From contig JAQFWX010000002.1 of assembly GCA_027605045.1 (NCBI GenBank), forward strand, positions 1,054,001 to 1,118,000: a DNA stretch of 64,000 nucleotides. The letters run 5' to 3'. The first letter of the stretch is position 1. The number at the start of each line of letters is the position of its first letter. This document shows, piece by piece, positions 34,807 through 48,259 of the stretch. Origin of the DNA: Phallus indusiatus. Lineage: Eukaryota > Basidiomycota > Agaricomycetes > Phallales > Phallaceae. Both the position numbers and the translations under genes were made by a program. The notes beneath the pieces were generated by a model. That model was not told the DNA's origin. It searched no databases and saw nothing but the letters and a program-made list of their open reading frames with translations.

Positions 34807-37800
34807 GGTTTGGGGAAGAGGAGAAGAGGGAGAAAGTGGGAGATGATGCGAAGAAGAGGAGCGGGGGCCTTATATAAAAAGGCGGTCAAAATGGGAGAAC
34901 CCAATCGCTGATAATTATTATGTAGGAATTACCCAAATATGTATTAGCGTCTAATATCTATTTAGTGTGTGTGTGAGTTCCATCTAATAACAAAGTCGAC
35001 AGCAACATGCACACCTCGCACAGCGACAGATTTCCTTTCCTGCCAGAAACCGTGACGCACTATGTGTGACGTCGACATCATTGGATCCGTTCCAACGAAC
35101 GTGCACCGCTGTCTTCCAATCGGCACCGTTTCTTCCTTGCCGAGTGTCGGCTCCCACGGCGGGTGCTCTGCAGGCTTCTTTGCTCCGTCTCTCGTTTCCG
35201 TTCTCGTGGCTATTCTCAGTCCTGTCAATCACCCAACACACGCAGTCTGTGCCTATGACTCATCATTCATCATCACAGCGACAAACAGCATCTCCCCTTC
35301 GATGATTAGCCGCGATGCTTTTTCGGAACACTCAGCGTTTGATTCTATTTCCTTAAGCCCTCCAAGAAACAGCGACTCCGTCTGGCAATGAACCTGCTCC
35401 GACTTTCGACCCTTCACCATGGCTTCATAATCACATTATTACAGGTATCCATCCGATTGCTAATGACACGCTCTTTTTTTTTCCTTAGTGGAGCGCTGCA
35501 TACCCTTCAACCCTCTAGACTCTGTTTATTCAAGCCAAGTGAGATGCCGCTTTTTGGTCCTAAAAATGGGTGGCACTCCCGAGGGTCTCAAGATCTCAGC
35601 CCCTATCTTTTCATTGTACGGCTGCGTATTCTTCATCCCACCCTCTTGTGACTTGTAAAAAACGTATTTGGTTCTCAGTGGCAATGGGACGCCAAAACTA
35701 TTTTAATCCATATACACATCATTGGGAATGATAGGCTATTCAGGCACACGAATTGCGACCAAGCGCAATTCGGTGACTACTGTCAAGCATACAATTTGTG
35801 TGAATTCTTTCTGGTAAGGGTTCCGGGGGGAAAGCCTGTTAGGAAGTTTGCGCCGGTCAGCCTCTAGCGTACTATCATCAAATCTTCGGGGGTACACGCG
35901 AACCTGAAAGAAGATGACAATGTACTTTGTATATGACCATGTGCTCAACCTTGATATCGATCATTTAATTGAGCCAGCAGCACTATCGTCCTGTGCTTAC
36001 CGCTTCTCGAAGAATTCGGAACAGAAATTTTTTAGCATGGCCGCTCTCCCTTGGACTTGAAACTATAACCAGAACTAAAATAGGTTTATTTTAGGTTGAT
36101 TTTTTTTGGACCTGAATGGTCATCAAAAAACCTTGTCGGAGGAAATATCCATCAAGTTCGCATTACACAACAGCATGACTATAAGTTGCTACATATATCA
36201 AGATAAAATGATACAGTCCTTTTTAGAATGCCAATGCAACTTATAACTGCCTGACCCTGTTTAGGAACAACTTCAAAACGGATCTTTTTTTCATTTGATC
36301 AACTATGATTGAATTCAACAACACTTGATTCAACGTAAATGAATTCTAAATGACGTTACATACTGACTAGATGAACCCATCATAGCATAAATGTCCAACA
36401 ATGGTAAGCATTTTCAAATTAGCCTAGGCCCTAGTTTAAGCCGATTACATTTCCATTACGAGATAAGTTGCACTATGTGCTAGTGGGAGGGTCATACATG
36501 TCCTGTTAGGCAGTATTTTTTTGTGCAAGTTGGAGGCATATGTAGCCTCTGAACAAGGCAAATGTCGTGTGCCGATACAAACGATTAACCCAATCGCCGG
36601 AGAGCATGAATTTTCTCGCTGGTCAAGTTTGGAGATATACGACTCTTGAAAGAATATCACTGCGGATCCACATTTGCAATTGCTCTATGAAAAATAAAAT
36701 CCGGTACCGTGAGAATCAAAGGAACATAAATGTATCTATGCCTTCAATCTTTTCGATGAACTGCATATCATATATGCGGCGCGCAGGGTCGCAGGGTTTC
36801 AATTTTTGCGCTTCAGGATTGTGTTTCCTTTCTCTTTTCTACAGAAGATTGCGCCGTTCCCCGGTCATTTTAATTCTCTTACATTGCATATACATGTGCA
36901 GCCCATGTGGCGCCACCGCAGAACAGTGTAAACTGCCGAGTGCATTGAGACATATTAAGGTTCCATTTAGGTAAACAAACCCCCGGACAGCAGGCTTTGT
37001 CCTGCTTTGTCTAAGAGCCAACTAAAATGCAGGACTCTTTTCTCCGTACGTATACAAATGTCAGATCACGTATTAGTTACAAAAATAGCGTTTGACATGA
37101 GCATCTGAAAGAGTGCACCGCATATGTACTTGGCAGTTCTCTTAGCCCGGGTAGCTTCCACATAGCCTATGCAATCAACGGCGGTTGCCTTACTGTCATT
37201 CAAGATCTTCCAATAGAATTAGCCAACGTTTTTCCAAAGAAGCCAATCTGAGAACGAGTGTCCCACCAAGGCTTAAGCTTCCTTCAATGACATACATAAA
37301 CCCAAATACTTGATGAATTCCTCTCTCACTGATTTTCCGCAGCTTCGGGAACTTCAGAATGCAAATTCGATTCACATTTACGTGTGTATGTCTTGGATCA
37401 TCGGGGATAATAAAAATCAGCCATGAATAGATTTTTGACATGATGTAACTATGTCATTAGTAATGGAAGACGAAAACATCCATATTATAATACGCTCCGT
37501 TGTAACGACCACTGCATTATGTATGTAAACTATTTGAGCAACTGCTGAGTGATATTTTTCTTGCGAAAAACGGAATCGACGGGATAAACCGATTCAAGGC
37601 TGTTTCCCTGAGCCCTTCAGATTTCGAGAAATTCCGTGAAACGGTGAAACTTGTAGCACCTCCAGATCCGAGAGCTGGCGACTGAACAAACAAACAAGGT
37701 CGAAATAAGGTGAAAGCCAAGTTGTAAAAGAAATGAGCCAGGTTACAATTGCTTGCTGTGCGATACATATGAAGAACTGGACTTTATTAGAGACGTTTCA

Positions 37801-37938
37801 TGTTCTCGCGGTCAAGCCACAGCCGTCTCCATGGCTCTTAAAGAAAAATGACTGAATTTCATTGATATTGCTAATATATATTTATATTTAGATATCCTCG
37901 TCACCACTCTTTTCCAGTCCGTGTCAAAGATTCAGATA
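34807..37938. other. Long intergenic region, no gene supported
   Basis: 3.1 kb. 34807-35000 is the phosphate transporter promoter. Several open frames around 35060-35650 (plus) and elsewhere have no family resemblance and no coherent splice structure. 36100-37500 is AT-rich with no visible repeat family. Could hide a small or noncoding gene. Confidence 0.4.
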
Positions 37939-40900
37939 TCAAAACAAATCAACAACTTCTCTGACAGGCGAAATAACAGCCACAACTTTGGACTCAAACC
38001 CAAAGATATCACCTCCTTTGAATGCTACAAGATCCTCTCCAGCGCTACCACTGGAGCTCGAACTGGCTTGGATACCGAGGAGTTTCTCTAAATTCGTGCT
38101 CACGAGCGCAAGAGCTTCCGTCTTGGAAAGACTTGGAGTTTCAAGCGCGATCTGTGGGTGAGGGTGAGGCAAGTTATGTCAGAATTCAAGAATCAGAAGC
38201 AGTGGCATATATGTATTAATCACATACCCAGGATATGTCAAATCGTGCATTTCGAGCCTCCCAGCCTTCGAGAATGGCAAGACCGACAGTAACACCGTGG
38301 TTTCTCAATACAGCAATCGCGTTATCGGACGACAACGGGGGTCCAGGTAAACTATCAAGAAGAATAATAAAATTCAGGTTTCGTACATCACCCAGATAGA
38401 AAGAAACGAAAAGAAACGCACAGTCGTCGTTGTTGCCATGTATAAGGGAAAGGACGGGCCGGATTCAAAATAACACCAATACCAGCTTCACCAAGTTCGG
38501 CAGCGACAAGATGTGCTTCCGCGCCGCCAATGATCGTAACCTTCAGCTTCGTCTGATGAACCTCTTCAATTTCAGCTTTCAGCTTGATTATTGATGAAAT
38601 TATGTCGGCACTCTCTGCATGGACTGCGAGAGTCGTTTGGCCCTGATAATCATCAAAATGTTAACGTTAAAAAAATCTAACAACAAATCATTTGACCCAG
38701 GTACCTTGACAATACTCTCAAAAGCTTCCTTGAGGTCTCCATTACCGGATAGACGTAATTGTCTCCTAAGGACACTTATTTGCGTGCTAACACTAGCCGA
38801 GTTCCAAGCGTCATGTGTGATTCTAACATGGAACGCAGCCTTTTCTTGTAAAACGGCACCCTGTGAAAGACGATTTCAAAAATAAAATCATGGCACGATA
38901 TATCGTAATCACCAACCTTGTCGAGCTTTTTCTCAGCACCAGTGGATATATACGCTCCAAATCCAATGAAAACTGAACTTGAGCTTGGAAGTGCAACGGC
39001 ACGGGTTACACCAGCACGGTGCGCATACCTTGAAATCCAATCAGAAGAAAGCAAGACAAGCTGACAAATATTCACTCACAAGGCGTTCCTCGTGGAATAA
39101 ACCAAACCGTCTACGGCTTGAATAACTAAACCATCTCCACCAGCAATAGATGGAATATCTCCCCTTAAAGGATCGGGAATGGATCCATCCTGAGTAGACG
39201 ATTCAGCAGCAATCTCGCTCATTCCGAGATCTGAGCCAAAAGTAATCAAGGACGGAGCGAGAACACCACCTTCGAGGTCCACGATCTCGTAAGACGACAA
39301 AGATTGCATTTCACGAGTGAGACAATCAGCGCGCGAACCCGCACAAGAAATTTCGCCATTCTCAACGACGATTACCGAGTTAGTATGGTTATAATCTTTT
39401 TGGACAAAACCGGTGGCCGCAGCATCCTTGTAAAACACACTATTCACGTTCTCAAAAACTACATTTTTGGCTTTTTTAGCGGGTGTCAACGGTGGTAGTC
39501 CTTCATATTTGAGAACAGCTTCTCTCTCTTCATCGAAATTGGGAGCTACGGGAGCGATTTGGCTAGATGCGGGTTTTGTGTTAACGTGTGGATTCTCAAG
39601 CTGGGGGATACCGTCGATATAAACCTGTTTGGGGGTTGCGCCAAGAGATAAAGGATGACTATCCCAGATTACAACGTCTGAATGATAAATGAAGAGTTAA
39701 AAGGGAATGATCAGATCTAATCCAAACGTACCAGCATCGTAACCTTACAATAATTATCAGAATTCGTTGTCATTTATCACAGAAAAAAAAACATACCAGG
39801 TCTCAAGTATCCGATTCTATGATCAAGACCTAATACACCCGCAGGAGTTGTAGTGACACTAGCAAGGGCCAAATTCGCAGGGAGTCCATAGTGATACGTT
39901 TGCTGGGCATCAAACAGGAGATGACGAGAGTTCATCACTAAACGCGAAATCATGTTCAGAAATAAACCTCAAAGGTCAAAAACTAAAGCATATAACGTAC
40001 CCGGATGGTCACTCTGTTATACAGGGTTTAAAACGAAGTTATTAAAGACAAGTTATTTTGTAACCTCACCTTCACGACAACCCGAATGCCGTTATCAGCC
40101 AGGACACGAGGAGCAAATTCGGAACCACGAAATGCTTCTCTTTTATATCTAATCAGAGTACATAAATACCCTGCTAAGTCCGCGAATAAGAAATCCTGGA
40201 ATACCTTCCGTTGACCGCAAAAAGGGCAACAGCGGGTGCACCACCCCATGTATGCTTAAGCAAATCAGGTACGAGATACGTTTCGTGTGCATGATGGAAC
40301 GCAGCAATTGGGAATTTAAATTCATTCGTAAGCTATTTGGAAAGTTTTGAGACAAGTGACAAGCAGGGATGGTATCTCACTTACTCTCACGATTCCATCC
40401 AAATCGACGGCTTCGTAGCAATGATTGTGAATCTACAAATCTTAATGAGAAAACTCAAATATTATCCGTGTTTTTGTTCGTACTTTAACTTTTCCTCTTA
40501 GGACATCCGCCAGCGCTTCCCATTGTAAATCTTCCGGAACTTCACCTTGGGAGTCCGTAAAGGCGGAGGAACCCCACTGCCGCTTCGCAACTGCAGCACA
40601 GAAGTTATCTTGTTTTTGAACAAGGGAACGAGCTTTGTCATAGCTATTTAGGCGTAAAACAGCTGCAAAGTCCGATGCTTGATACAGAACTTACGCTTGT
40701 CGGAATCCCCAGATAGTATCCATTCGAGTGCCACTGTGAACTCGACCTAATAAGAGTATAAATATGATTTCTGACAAGCTAGGAAAAGTGCGCCAACGTA
40801 CTCGGATTCTCCCCACAAGCTTGTCTATTAGGCATTCATCATCCGTTCAGACCTATAACGCAAGAAGAATATGGCTTACTTCAACTGCCTCCATCCAGTG

Positions 40901-41758
40901 GAGTTGGGTGAACCTTGAACTTCAATGAGCAATGAGCTAGTGGAGCGTTCACGAGTCGGGCGAAGTTTGATGGGGAATGCCTGACCACCAATGGCGTTCG
41001 CACTGCCGGGAAGAACGTTGACTGAAGTGACGCCTCCGGAAACAGTTAGCTTGTAGGCGTCGTCATGCGTGTTCAAACCATCGATAGAGCGAAGCCAGGG
41101 CATGGCAATAGCTTTAACGGAGTTGGTATCACCGGAACCAGAAAGGGACGGAGAAGAATCGACACCAAGATGTGAATGAAGATCGACCAGGCTGGTGACG
41201 GGGTTCAAGGATGAGAAACCAGTCCGTGAAGGTTGAGAACGGGACCTACCCAGGAGTGACATAGCTTCCATTTGCATCGACGACAACCACATCCGTCGCG
41301 ATCTTCTTGTTTATCTCTTCGTCCGACAGTCGACCACCGACCCATTGTATGATACCAGCGTTGAGGAATATATCTCCTGTTACAAACTGACGTCCTTCGT
41401 CTTCGCCAGTCCACAAAGTCGCGTTGCGAATTAGGACAGGCTGGGTGCCCTTCTCGAATCTGTCAGACTCGGTGCGACTGTAAAATTCGGGAGGAACACC
41501 GGGTGTGGATTGGAACTCTGCACATCGAGCGAGGAGGTTCTGAACGTGGCTGGGTGACGGGAGGGTAATGGATGATGCTTCCGAAGAAGAAGATAAGACG
41601 TTTGTGAGCAGGGACGATGAGAAGAGCAGTGAAAGAGTGGACAAGGCGAGCAATGCCACAAATCTCCCCCGGAATCGTCGAGCCTTGCGATTACGAATGC
41701 GTTTGTCGACGCCGGCGGGTGGAGGGAGAGCGAGCTCCTTCTGCATTGATGTATCCAT
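37939..41758 (-). CDS. Membrane-anchored amidohydrolase (imidazolonepropionase-like; often labelled carbohydrate esterase family 9 in fungi)
   Basis: ATG 41758 begins MDTSMQKELALPPPAG. Residues about 28-55 (FVALLALSTLSLLFSSSLL) follow a basic stretch, a type II signal anchor. The amidohydrolase fold begins QPVLIRNATLWTGEDEG; the metal-site strand reads VDLHSHLGVDSSPSLS (HxH). Further blocks: SGGVTSVNVLPGSANAIGGQ, KVKIHNHCYEAVDLDGIVRL, FPIAAFHHAHETYLVPDLLK, and a second metallo-like half with VLGLDHRIGYLRPGYDADVV then VNSVFYKDAAATG. The C terminus, to 37939, repeats LHVEA-type (AVHAESADIISSIIKLKAEI) barrel strands. About 12 exons, roughly 900-1000 residues. The family is conserved in fungi, but its substrate is not established to my knowledge; the sequence does not reveal it. 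Confidence 0.85.
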
Positions 41759-42092
41759 TCGGTAATCCTTTCGACACGGACCAAAGCTCTACCAAAGCTC
41801 GAAAAGACGTGACTTGTTCCAAAATATCAAGTCAAGTGAGAAGAAAAGAGACAAATTGTTGGAGATTTTTGCGCCATATAGCGACCATTTATTTCGGTCA
41901 AATCTTTCAAGTTTCGGCCCGACCGTGTGAACCCACGTGATCAACCGAGCTCTCATTGGATGGCCTTATCTAGTGATTTCTTTAGCTTCAAAAGCAGCGG
42001 CGTTGGTCTGGCCGCGAAGAGTGCAGGTGTACAAAGACATTTACTTACAAAACACATATACCTCTACAAAGTAAAGTGTTCTTTTTTTCTTT
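41759..42092. other. Intergenic spacer between tandem minus-strand genes
   Basis: 334 bp holding the amidohydrolase promoter (no clear TATA) and the 3' flank of the MTA phosphorylase gene. No gene. Confidence 0.4.
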
Positions 42093-43271
42093 CTAGCTAA
42101 AATAATTGGGTAAAATATACGCAAGTTTCTTCCTTCCTTCTTCCGGTACTTGTGCAGGATCGCGCATAAGCGCAAACTTCATGCAACCCTCCTCTTGAGA
42201 AAGGATACTGCCTTCTTTCACAACGCTATTCAACTCTTCCAGGATATGTGCAGTCACAGCCCGAGATGTATCAGCGTTTGTCTTCAAAGTCTTGAAGACC
42301 TCCGCAGCTGTCACAGTTTCTTCGTTTTCTCTCCATGCATCGTAATCAGTGGCCGTCGCTATAAGAGCATAGCTGAAAAAGAGAGAGAGAGAGAGAAGTA
42401 GAAATCAGCCTCCAGGATGATATCCCACAGATGTTCATCCCACCTTATCTCGGCCTCGCGGGCCAGTTTGGCCTCCGGAAGGACGCTCATGTTGATAATA
42501 TCCCCGCCCCATGCCCTATACATCTTGCTTTCCGCTCTTGTAGAGAACTGAGGTCCCTCCATGCAGATCACTGTCTTGTCCGTATGCAACGTCACATCGC
42601 GCTCAGCAGCCCCACACGCGACAAGGGCTTCTTTGACTCTGCCAGCAAGCCAGGAGCACAGGCTGACTGAGAACGGATCACCGAACTGAACATGAGCAAC
42701 GACACCTACTTCTCGAGGGTCAAAGAACGTGGTAGGGCCTCGCACGGATTTCGTGCGATCGATGATCTGAGAGGGTAAAACGAAATCGCCAGGTTTGATC
42801 TCTTCACGAAGAGATCCAACCGCAGAAAAGGCTACGATGGATTTTACGCCGAGGTGTTTCAATGCTGCGATGTTTGCTCTGAATGGGACCGTTGAAGGTG
42901 AATGGATGTGTCCTACTCCATGTCTGGCAAGAAATGCGACATGAGTTCCCGAAGGAAGACGAGCAATCGTTATTGGCGAACTAGCAAAGCCCCATGGCTT
43001 TGATAAGATTAGTCAATCTCAGTCCATAACAAAATATTGTGAACATACTGTCTCAGGATTCACCGTCGTACTGAGAAATGGATCTTTTTCAATACCAGTT
43101 ATCAAAGAAGATGATTGAATTGAAATATTTACACCAGTGAGAGGTTATCGATATTGTACAGCCCACTTCCTCCAATTACTCCAATTAATACTAGTACGTA
43201 TTGAAGTTAAGAGACAAAAGCGGAAACGTCGAGATGGAATAGTGACCTTTGGGTATTGAAATCTCTTCCAT
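42093..43271 (-). CDS. S-methyl-5'-thioadenosine phosphorylase (MTAP/Meu1)
   Basis: ATG 43271 gives MEEISIPK, joined over a short intron to [17 protein letters not shown] (phosphate-binding GGSG loop). Next come [60 protein letters not shown], and the nucleoside-binding blocks [18 protein letters not shown] and [18 protein letters not shown] final exon has [20 protein letters not shown], whose Asp is the purine-binding position, ending [10 protein letters not shown] at 42093. All active-site blocks of the trimeric PNP/MTAP superfamily are present. It cleaves MTA to adenine and 5-methylthioribose-1-phosphate in the methionine salvage pathway. About five introns; a GA-rich run (42375-42400) lies in one of them. 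Confidence 0.9.
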
Positions 43272-43912
43272 TGCTTTAGCCGCGCTTGCTATGCGGTGCC
43301 AGACCAGGGTAATCACGAAAGGCGATAAATTTTTATCACTTATGTAACGGCTGAGGTAATTGTATAGAACCAATATCATTGTCGAACACGCATATTCAAA
43401 TGTGAAGGTATTTATTAACATGACTACTAACTTGGCAAAGAAAAATACGGATCCAACCTATCCAGGAATCTAAATCAATGGGTATTACATGGTATATGCA
43501 TATGCATGTATTATAAGGGGAATAAACGAAGAAGGCATAATGTCATAAAGTCACGGAGAGCAAACGAGTAGTGATAATTACGACACAAAAAAGGAAAGGT
43601 ACAAGAAGAGGACAAGAATCCCTCCTAATTGAGTCGCATGAGAACGAAATCTGAGTCAAGCTAAAAAGAACAAGAACGAAATGCAGCGCAAGCACAACAG
43701 TTGAAGAAGCAAAAGTGAAGAATAAAATGTTCAATAAAATATGCAAGAGGCCAGAGGAAACTGGAATCATGAGAGAGCAAAACCAAAGTGTTCAACAACA
43801 AAATATGGACGTGCATCGCGAAAGCAAGATGAATGAATAAGTATGATGTCGGCAATAATAACAATGAGTAAATGGGATAATTCCTGCGCGAATTGCGGTG
43901 CCGAAAAAATAA
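43272..43912. other. Intergenic region, no gene seen
   Basis: 640 bp AT-rich promoter of the MTAP gene and 3' flank of the Rua1-domain gene, with a palindromic TATATGCATATGCATGTA-like stretch near 43493-43511. Confidence 0.4.
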
Positions 43913-46900
43913 TTAGGATTCAGAGGGAGCAGTAGTGACACCAGATTCGGGTTCAATGCCATGTTCAGCTTCGTACGCCAATAATCGTCGATACGCATCG
44001 TCTTCAATGAAAGCATCCGAATCGCCAGACAACTTTGAATCTTTATGACAGCATGCAGCGTGCTTCCACCAGAATAGCTCTTTAACCTATGTATAAACAT
44101 TACATCAACATTGTTGCCATGAAGCACCAAAAGGCACAGAAAACAAACCTTCAATTCGCCAACTTTACAGCCTTCTAGTGCGATCCATTGTTTACAATGA
44201 TGGCACTTTCCTTGTAAAATTTCAGGCTTTTCATTGGATTGTGGTCTAGGCACTTGGATCACCCGATGAGCGACCGGAGGTGAGAATGGCTGAAAACGCG
44301 AGGCAGATATGCCTATAAATGCGGGTCAACAACACTGGTTATATAGCTTCTTGATGGTAATAAATAACACATACCATGATAATATTGCATATGATAGCTA
44401 CGAAATTAAAATTTATATTGAGGTCGGTAAAACAGGAGAAAATGACTGCTTACTTATGCTGACTTGTCTTCGTATGATTCCATTCTTGCCTTCCTTCACC
44501 TCCCCGACGTGGATCTTCAAAGCATATGGGACAAAGAGCCAATTTCTTCCCGCCACTCCCTTTGGTATATCGAGGGGTATATAAGTCTCTTATGTCTCTC
44601 GGTGGATTGAAATTTCCTAAGGGACGCTTTGAATTTGGGACCAACTCCCTGCAAGAAAAACAAATTAAGAGGATTGCCACGAATCAAAAAAAAAGTCGCA
44701 AACACGAAGTCATACCTTGCAACGCCTTCTAAAACATATTTCTCCATATCTCCAAAGGAGCTACCCTTTTTCGAAGGAGATCCAGATTCTGCTGCGCTAC
44801 CGCTTGTGTCAAACTGTAGTATCAGAGGATATCGCCTATAAAATCCGGAATAACCTTCAATAGGCGTAAGAGGAGGATCAAAGGAGCGCATGGGAATGGC
44901 GATAGCAGGAGCTGTGGGTTGTGCCGTACGATGATGGGGACGAGATATGGAAACGGAAACAAAGGCACCATTGCCTTTTGACTCCGAGCTGCTCGAATTT
45001 GCAGCGTCGAAAGGTCCAGAAGGCGAGGTCCCTCGTCTCTTTTTGGTCCGTGTCGACCTAGACGATGGGAGTGGAGGTGTCTCGGCCGAAACCACTTTCG
45101 TTGGTGATTTCGGTGTCGCTTTAGGTGTTCTCGAAGCTTTCGGTCCATTGGATATGAAAACATCACTCAATTTGCTTGGCGAGAAAGTCTCATCTTTATC
45201 ATCGTCTTCTGACTCTTGGTCTTCTTCTGTTTCATTGTCAGAAACATTGATCTGGGAGTAGAGAACGATACGCTCCGAGGGAGCGTGTTCCGACTTGACA
45301 ACAGTCGCCCGTCTGACAGGACGATTCCGTAATTTTGTTACTGATGTCGTTCCAGCAGATCTTGTATTTCTAGAAGGCGTTGAAGAGTCCTCATTGAAGT
45401 GATTGCTTTCCCTAAGTTCCTTTGTGCGGGCTTTGGTTTGACTGCGGCGCGCCACACGGGCTTTCTTGGGCGGCGATAAGGCTAAGAAACGAAATGGTAG
45501 TTAGTCTGACTTATAATAAAGGGGGAAAAGGGATTAATATCTACCATTCCCTTTGTTAGATTTCTTTTCCTCATTTTCGTCATGATCAGACTCAGCCGGA
45601 CGTTTCCGTTTTCTAGAAGCTTTAACAAATTCAGACACTGTCTGTGCCACGTTCCCAAGCCTTTCAATATCTTCGGGCTGAATTTCATCAACGTCATCTG
45701 CTGAGCCAGCGTCAATCAATGTCACACTTGACGATTCGGACGACGCTTTGTTGGCAGTACCGGGGATGGGCACCTCCACCGCCATAGGCACGACCGTATC
45801 AGCGCCGTTTGTTCCATGGCCTCGCACAACTGCGTTGTTTGACTGATTGTTACTTTGAAGAACGAGTGCATCAGGATCAACTTCCCCGTCGGCGTCAACG
45901 TCCTCTTCTTCTGAGCCATCCGCGTCTCTTTCTTCATCCTCCGCTTGAGCGGCACCTTCCGGTTTACGTTCCGCTCCGACGTAAAGTTTGTTTGACTGCA
46001 GAAAAACAAAGAGAGAAAGTTTAAGTAAAAAAATGTGAAATGACAACACGAACACCTGCCTTGCGTTTGATTTTGGCAGGCGACTGAGCTCGCGAGCTGG
46101 GGAGCGATGATTGTGCCAGTGAGTGCGCACGCGAGGAGCCAGCTTTGTCCATCTTCTCAAGTGCGCCAGCAGCTGCTGTAGAGAACGATGCTGCGCTAGA
46201 CCCTGCGACGATACGCAATTGACCATCGGCTTCCGCAATGCGTCTGACATTTCGTTTAGGTCTCTCAATGGGCGCGGTGGGTATAGCATTTCTCCTCGTT
46301 GCAAGCTTCTTCTTCTTCCTTCTCTTCTTGTCCTTGTCTTCCCCTTTTCCGTCACTGAGATCAGTGTCGCTTTCAGTATCTCCATTTCCACTACCACGCC
46401 ATACTAAACCAATCCTACTGAAGTCATTTTTTGCGTCATTACGTGTCGCACCATCCACCTCCAGCCTGGGGCGACCAGCCCTAGTCCAAGAACGATAGTT
46501 TCGTGGGACACCCTTGACATCCGGATCGCGTGGAAGTACGTCTGAACAGAATGGAGGTACGTATGTCAAACGAGACTCATGGAAGTATATGCGTGGCGGT
46601 GGTAGCTGGCGGTGGTGTCCCACGTCCGAGATAGACTCAGAATCTGTTGTGTCTTCGTTAATATATTCAACGTTTTGCGTCTTGAGTATGAAACGAGGTC
46701 GTGTGTCTGGTGGCAATAGGGCATAGGCATCCAGTTGAAGAGGGGTTGACGTTGAAGCCTCGACGTGCGCTTGGCTAGGTGCCTGCGTGGAAGAAAAAGA
46801 GGCCGGTTGGAGTGCTACGTTGGTGTCGGAAAGTATGTTAAAGTCGTCTTCAGGTTCCATTTTTTCTCTCGGGCTGTCTCTGACGTTCGACAATGGCGCA

Positions 46901-47076
46901 TGGGTGGAAGGGGTCTCGTGCGCGGAAAGGTAGCTGAACGAGGCACCATTGCTTGATGTGGGCGTCGAAGATGGGAACGAGAGAAAACGAGGTTTAGAGA
47001 GTGAATGAGGTATGCATGCAGTCGTCAATGTCGCCCATTGTGTCGACGATGCGCATATATGCATCGAGGAGGGCAT
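43913..47076 (-). CDS. Nuclear protein with Rua1 C-terminal zinc-binding domain (transcription regulator)
   Basis: ATG 47076 begins MPSSMHICASSTQWATL. The first 650 or so residues are disordered, with acidic, Ser-rich and Lys/Arg-rich stretches (KDKKRRKKKKLATRR, KASRKRKRPAESDHDENEE) that would serve as nuclear localisation signals. The C-terminal domain is diagnostic: DLYTPRYTKGSGGKKLALCP, ICFEDPRRGGEG, then after two introns SQHNYHMQYYHGISASRFQP, FSPPVAHRVI, GKCHHCKQWIALEG and LFWWKHAACCHKDSKLSG. These match the Rua1 C-terminal domain (CPxCxED, YHMQ..HGISA, KCHxCxxWI, WWKHA..CH), named for the Ustilago transcriptional regulator Rua1. Final exon ends at 43913. Splices fixed by eye: GTAAGC after SQH and GTATGT after YYHG. 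Whether it regulates secondary metabolism as Rua1 does is unknown. Confidence 0.85.
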
Positions 47077-48259
47077 TGAGTGTGTGGCGAACGGGGTGAT
47101 TGAAAGAAAAGGAGTGTGATGGAGGATGTGACAGCGTTATAGTTTTGCACGGAAGTTGCCGCACGTTTGGACAAGAACAAGGCAGACAAAGCCGTAGCCG
47201 CGTGGCCTGTATATAGACACGTTGTCCACAGTGCTGGAGTACAGCGACTTCAGCTAAAATGAGTTTCTAAGAAGTTTCCCTACTATTCTCTATTCACTAC
47301 TTAGGCATGTCTGGCTTTTCAGCTCGACTTTTTTCCGGTTTAGAAGGGGAAACTCCCGAAATACATCCTTGGAGACTCACCTGCAGTTGGACAAATTAAG
47401 GTTTAGTGTGGCCATTTCATCGATGTCAGTAGGACACAGTGTCTCATGCGTTTAATGCATGTTTTGGACGGTTTCTCGTTCAAACTGTCCATACCCTGGG
47501 CAAAACTAGGGACCGACTGGCACTGTAAACCCGCAGAATATCCAGCATAACCCGATTAATTAACTGGCAGTTTACCACTTCTTATTCACATTGTTTACAG
47601 TTCTAAACATAAACAGAATCATGGTCACAACCCTTGGCACATATCACATTTGGTACGGGCTAGGATCTATGCATGATTATGATTATACCATAGTCTAAGG
47701 TCATGATATGAAGGCGATTTACGACTCAATTATATTATTCCGAAAGCTCAGAGTCGGTCATATAAAACTATAGACAAATTTAAACGTTTTTCTGAGTTGG
47801 GAATATTAAATCATGGTAACACTATAGAGTTATGAGGGAAGAAAAGTTTCTCAATGTACGAAGAGTTGAGTAATGATATGAAATCTGGAAGTTTCGGCTG
47901 ACTTTTGTTCGCATGGTTTAATCTCATGCTTTTTGTTTCGAATAAGTATTAGACATTCAAGTAAAAGCGCAAGGCAAAAATATATACTGAATCCATACTC
48001 GCTGAGAAGAAAGGCTGATACAAGATGATATTGCTTTACCAGTAAAGCCGGCGGTGGAGCATAGTAGAACCTGAGATGGGGTATTTGGAAGATTAATTTC
48101 GGAGCCTATTCATTGCCTATTATTTAAGTCTGCCTATTGACCAACGAAGCCCTGAGGAAAAGTCGGACACCAAGTGTCAGACTTTTCTATTTAGGAACTG
48201 GCAAACCAATTAGCCATGTATTTAAAGAGGGAAGCGAAAAATCAAACCGGACGGATAGT
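47077..48259. other. Intergenic region, no gene seen
   Basis: 1.2 kb, AT-rich between about 47500 and 48250, with no coding exon or repeat family recognised. Confidence 0.4.

Noticed and set aside
35062..35651. Three overlapping open frames on the plus strand
   Set aside because: No resemblance to any family and several frames open at once, which argues against coding.
44526..45261. Open frames on the plus strand
   Set aside because: Antisense to the Rua1-domain gene.
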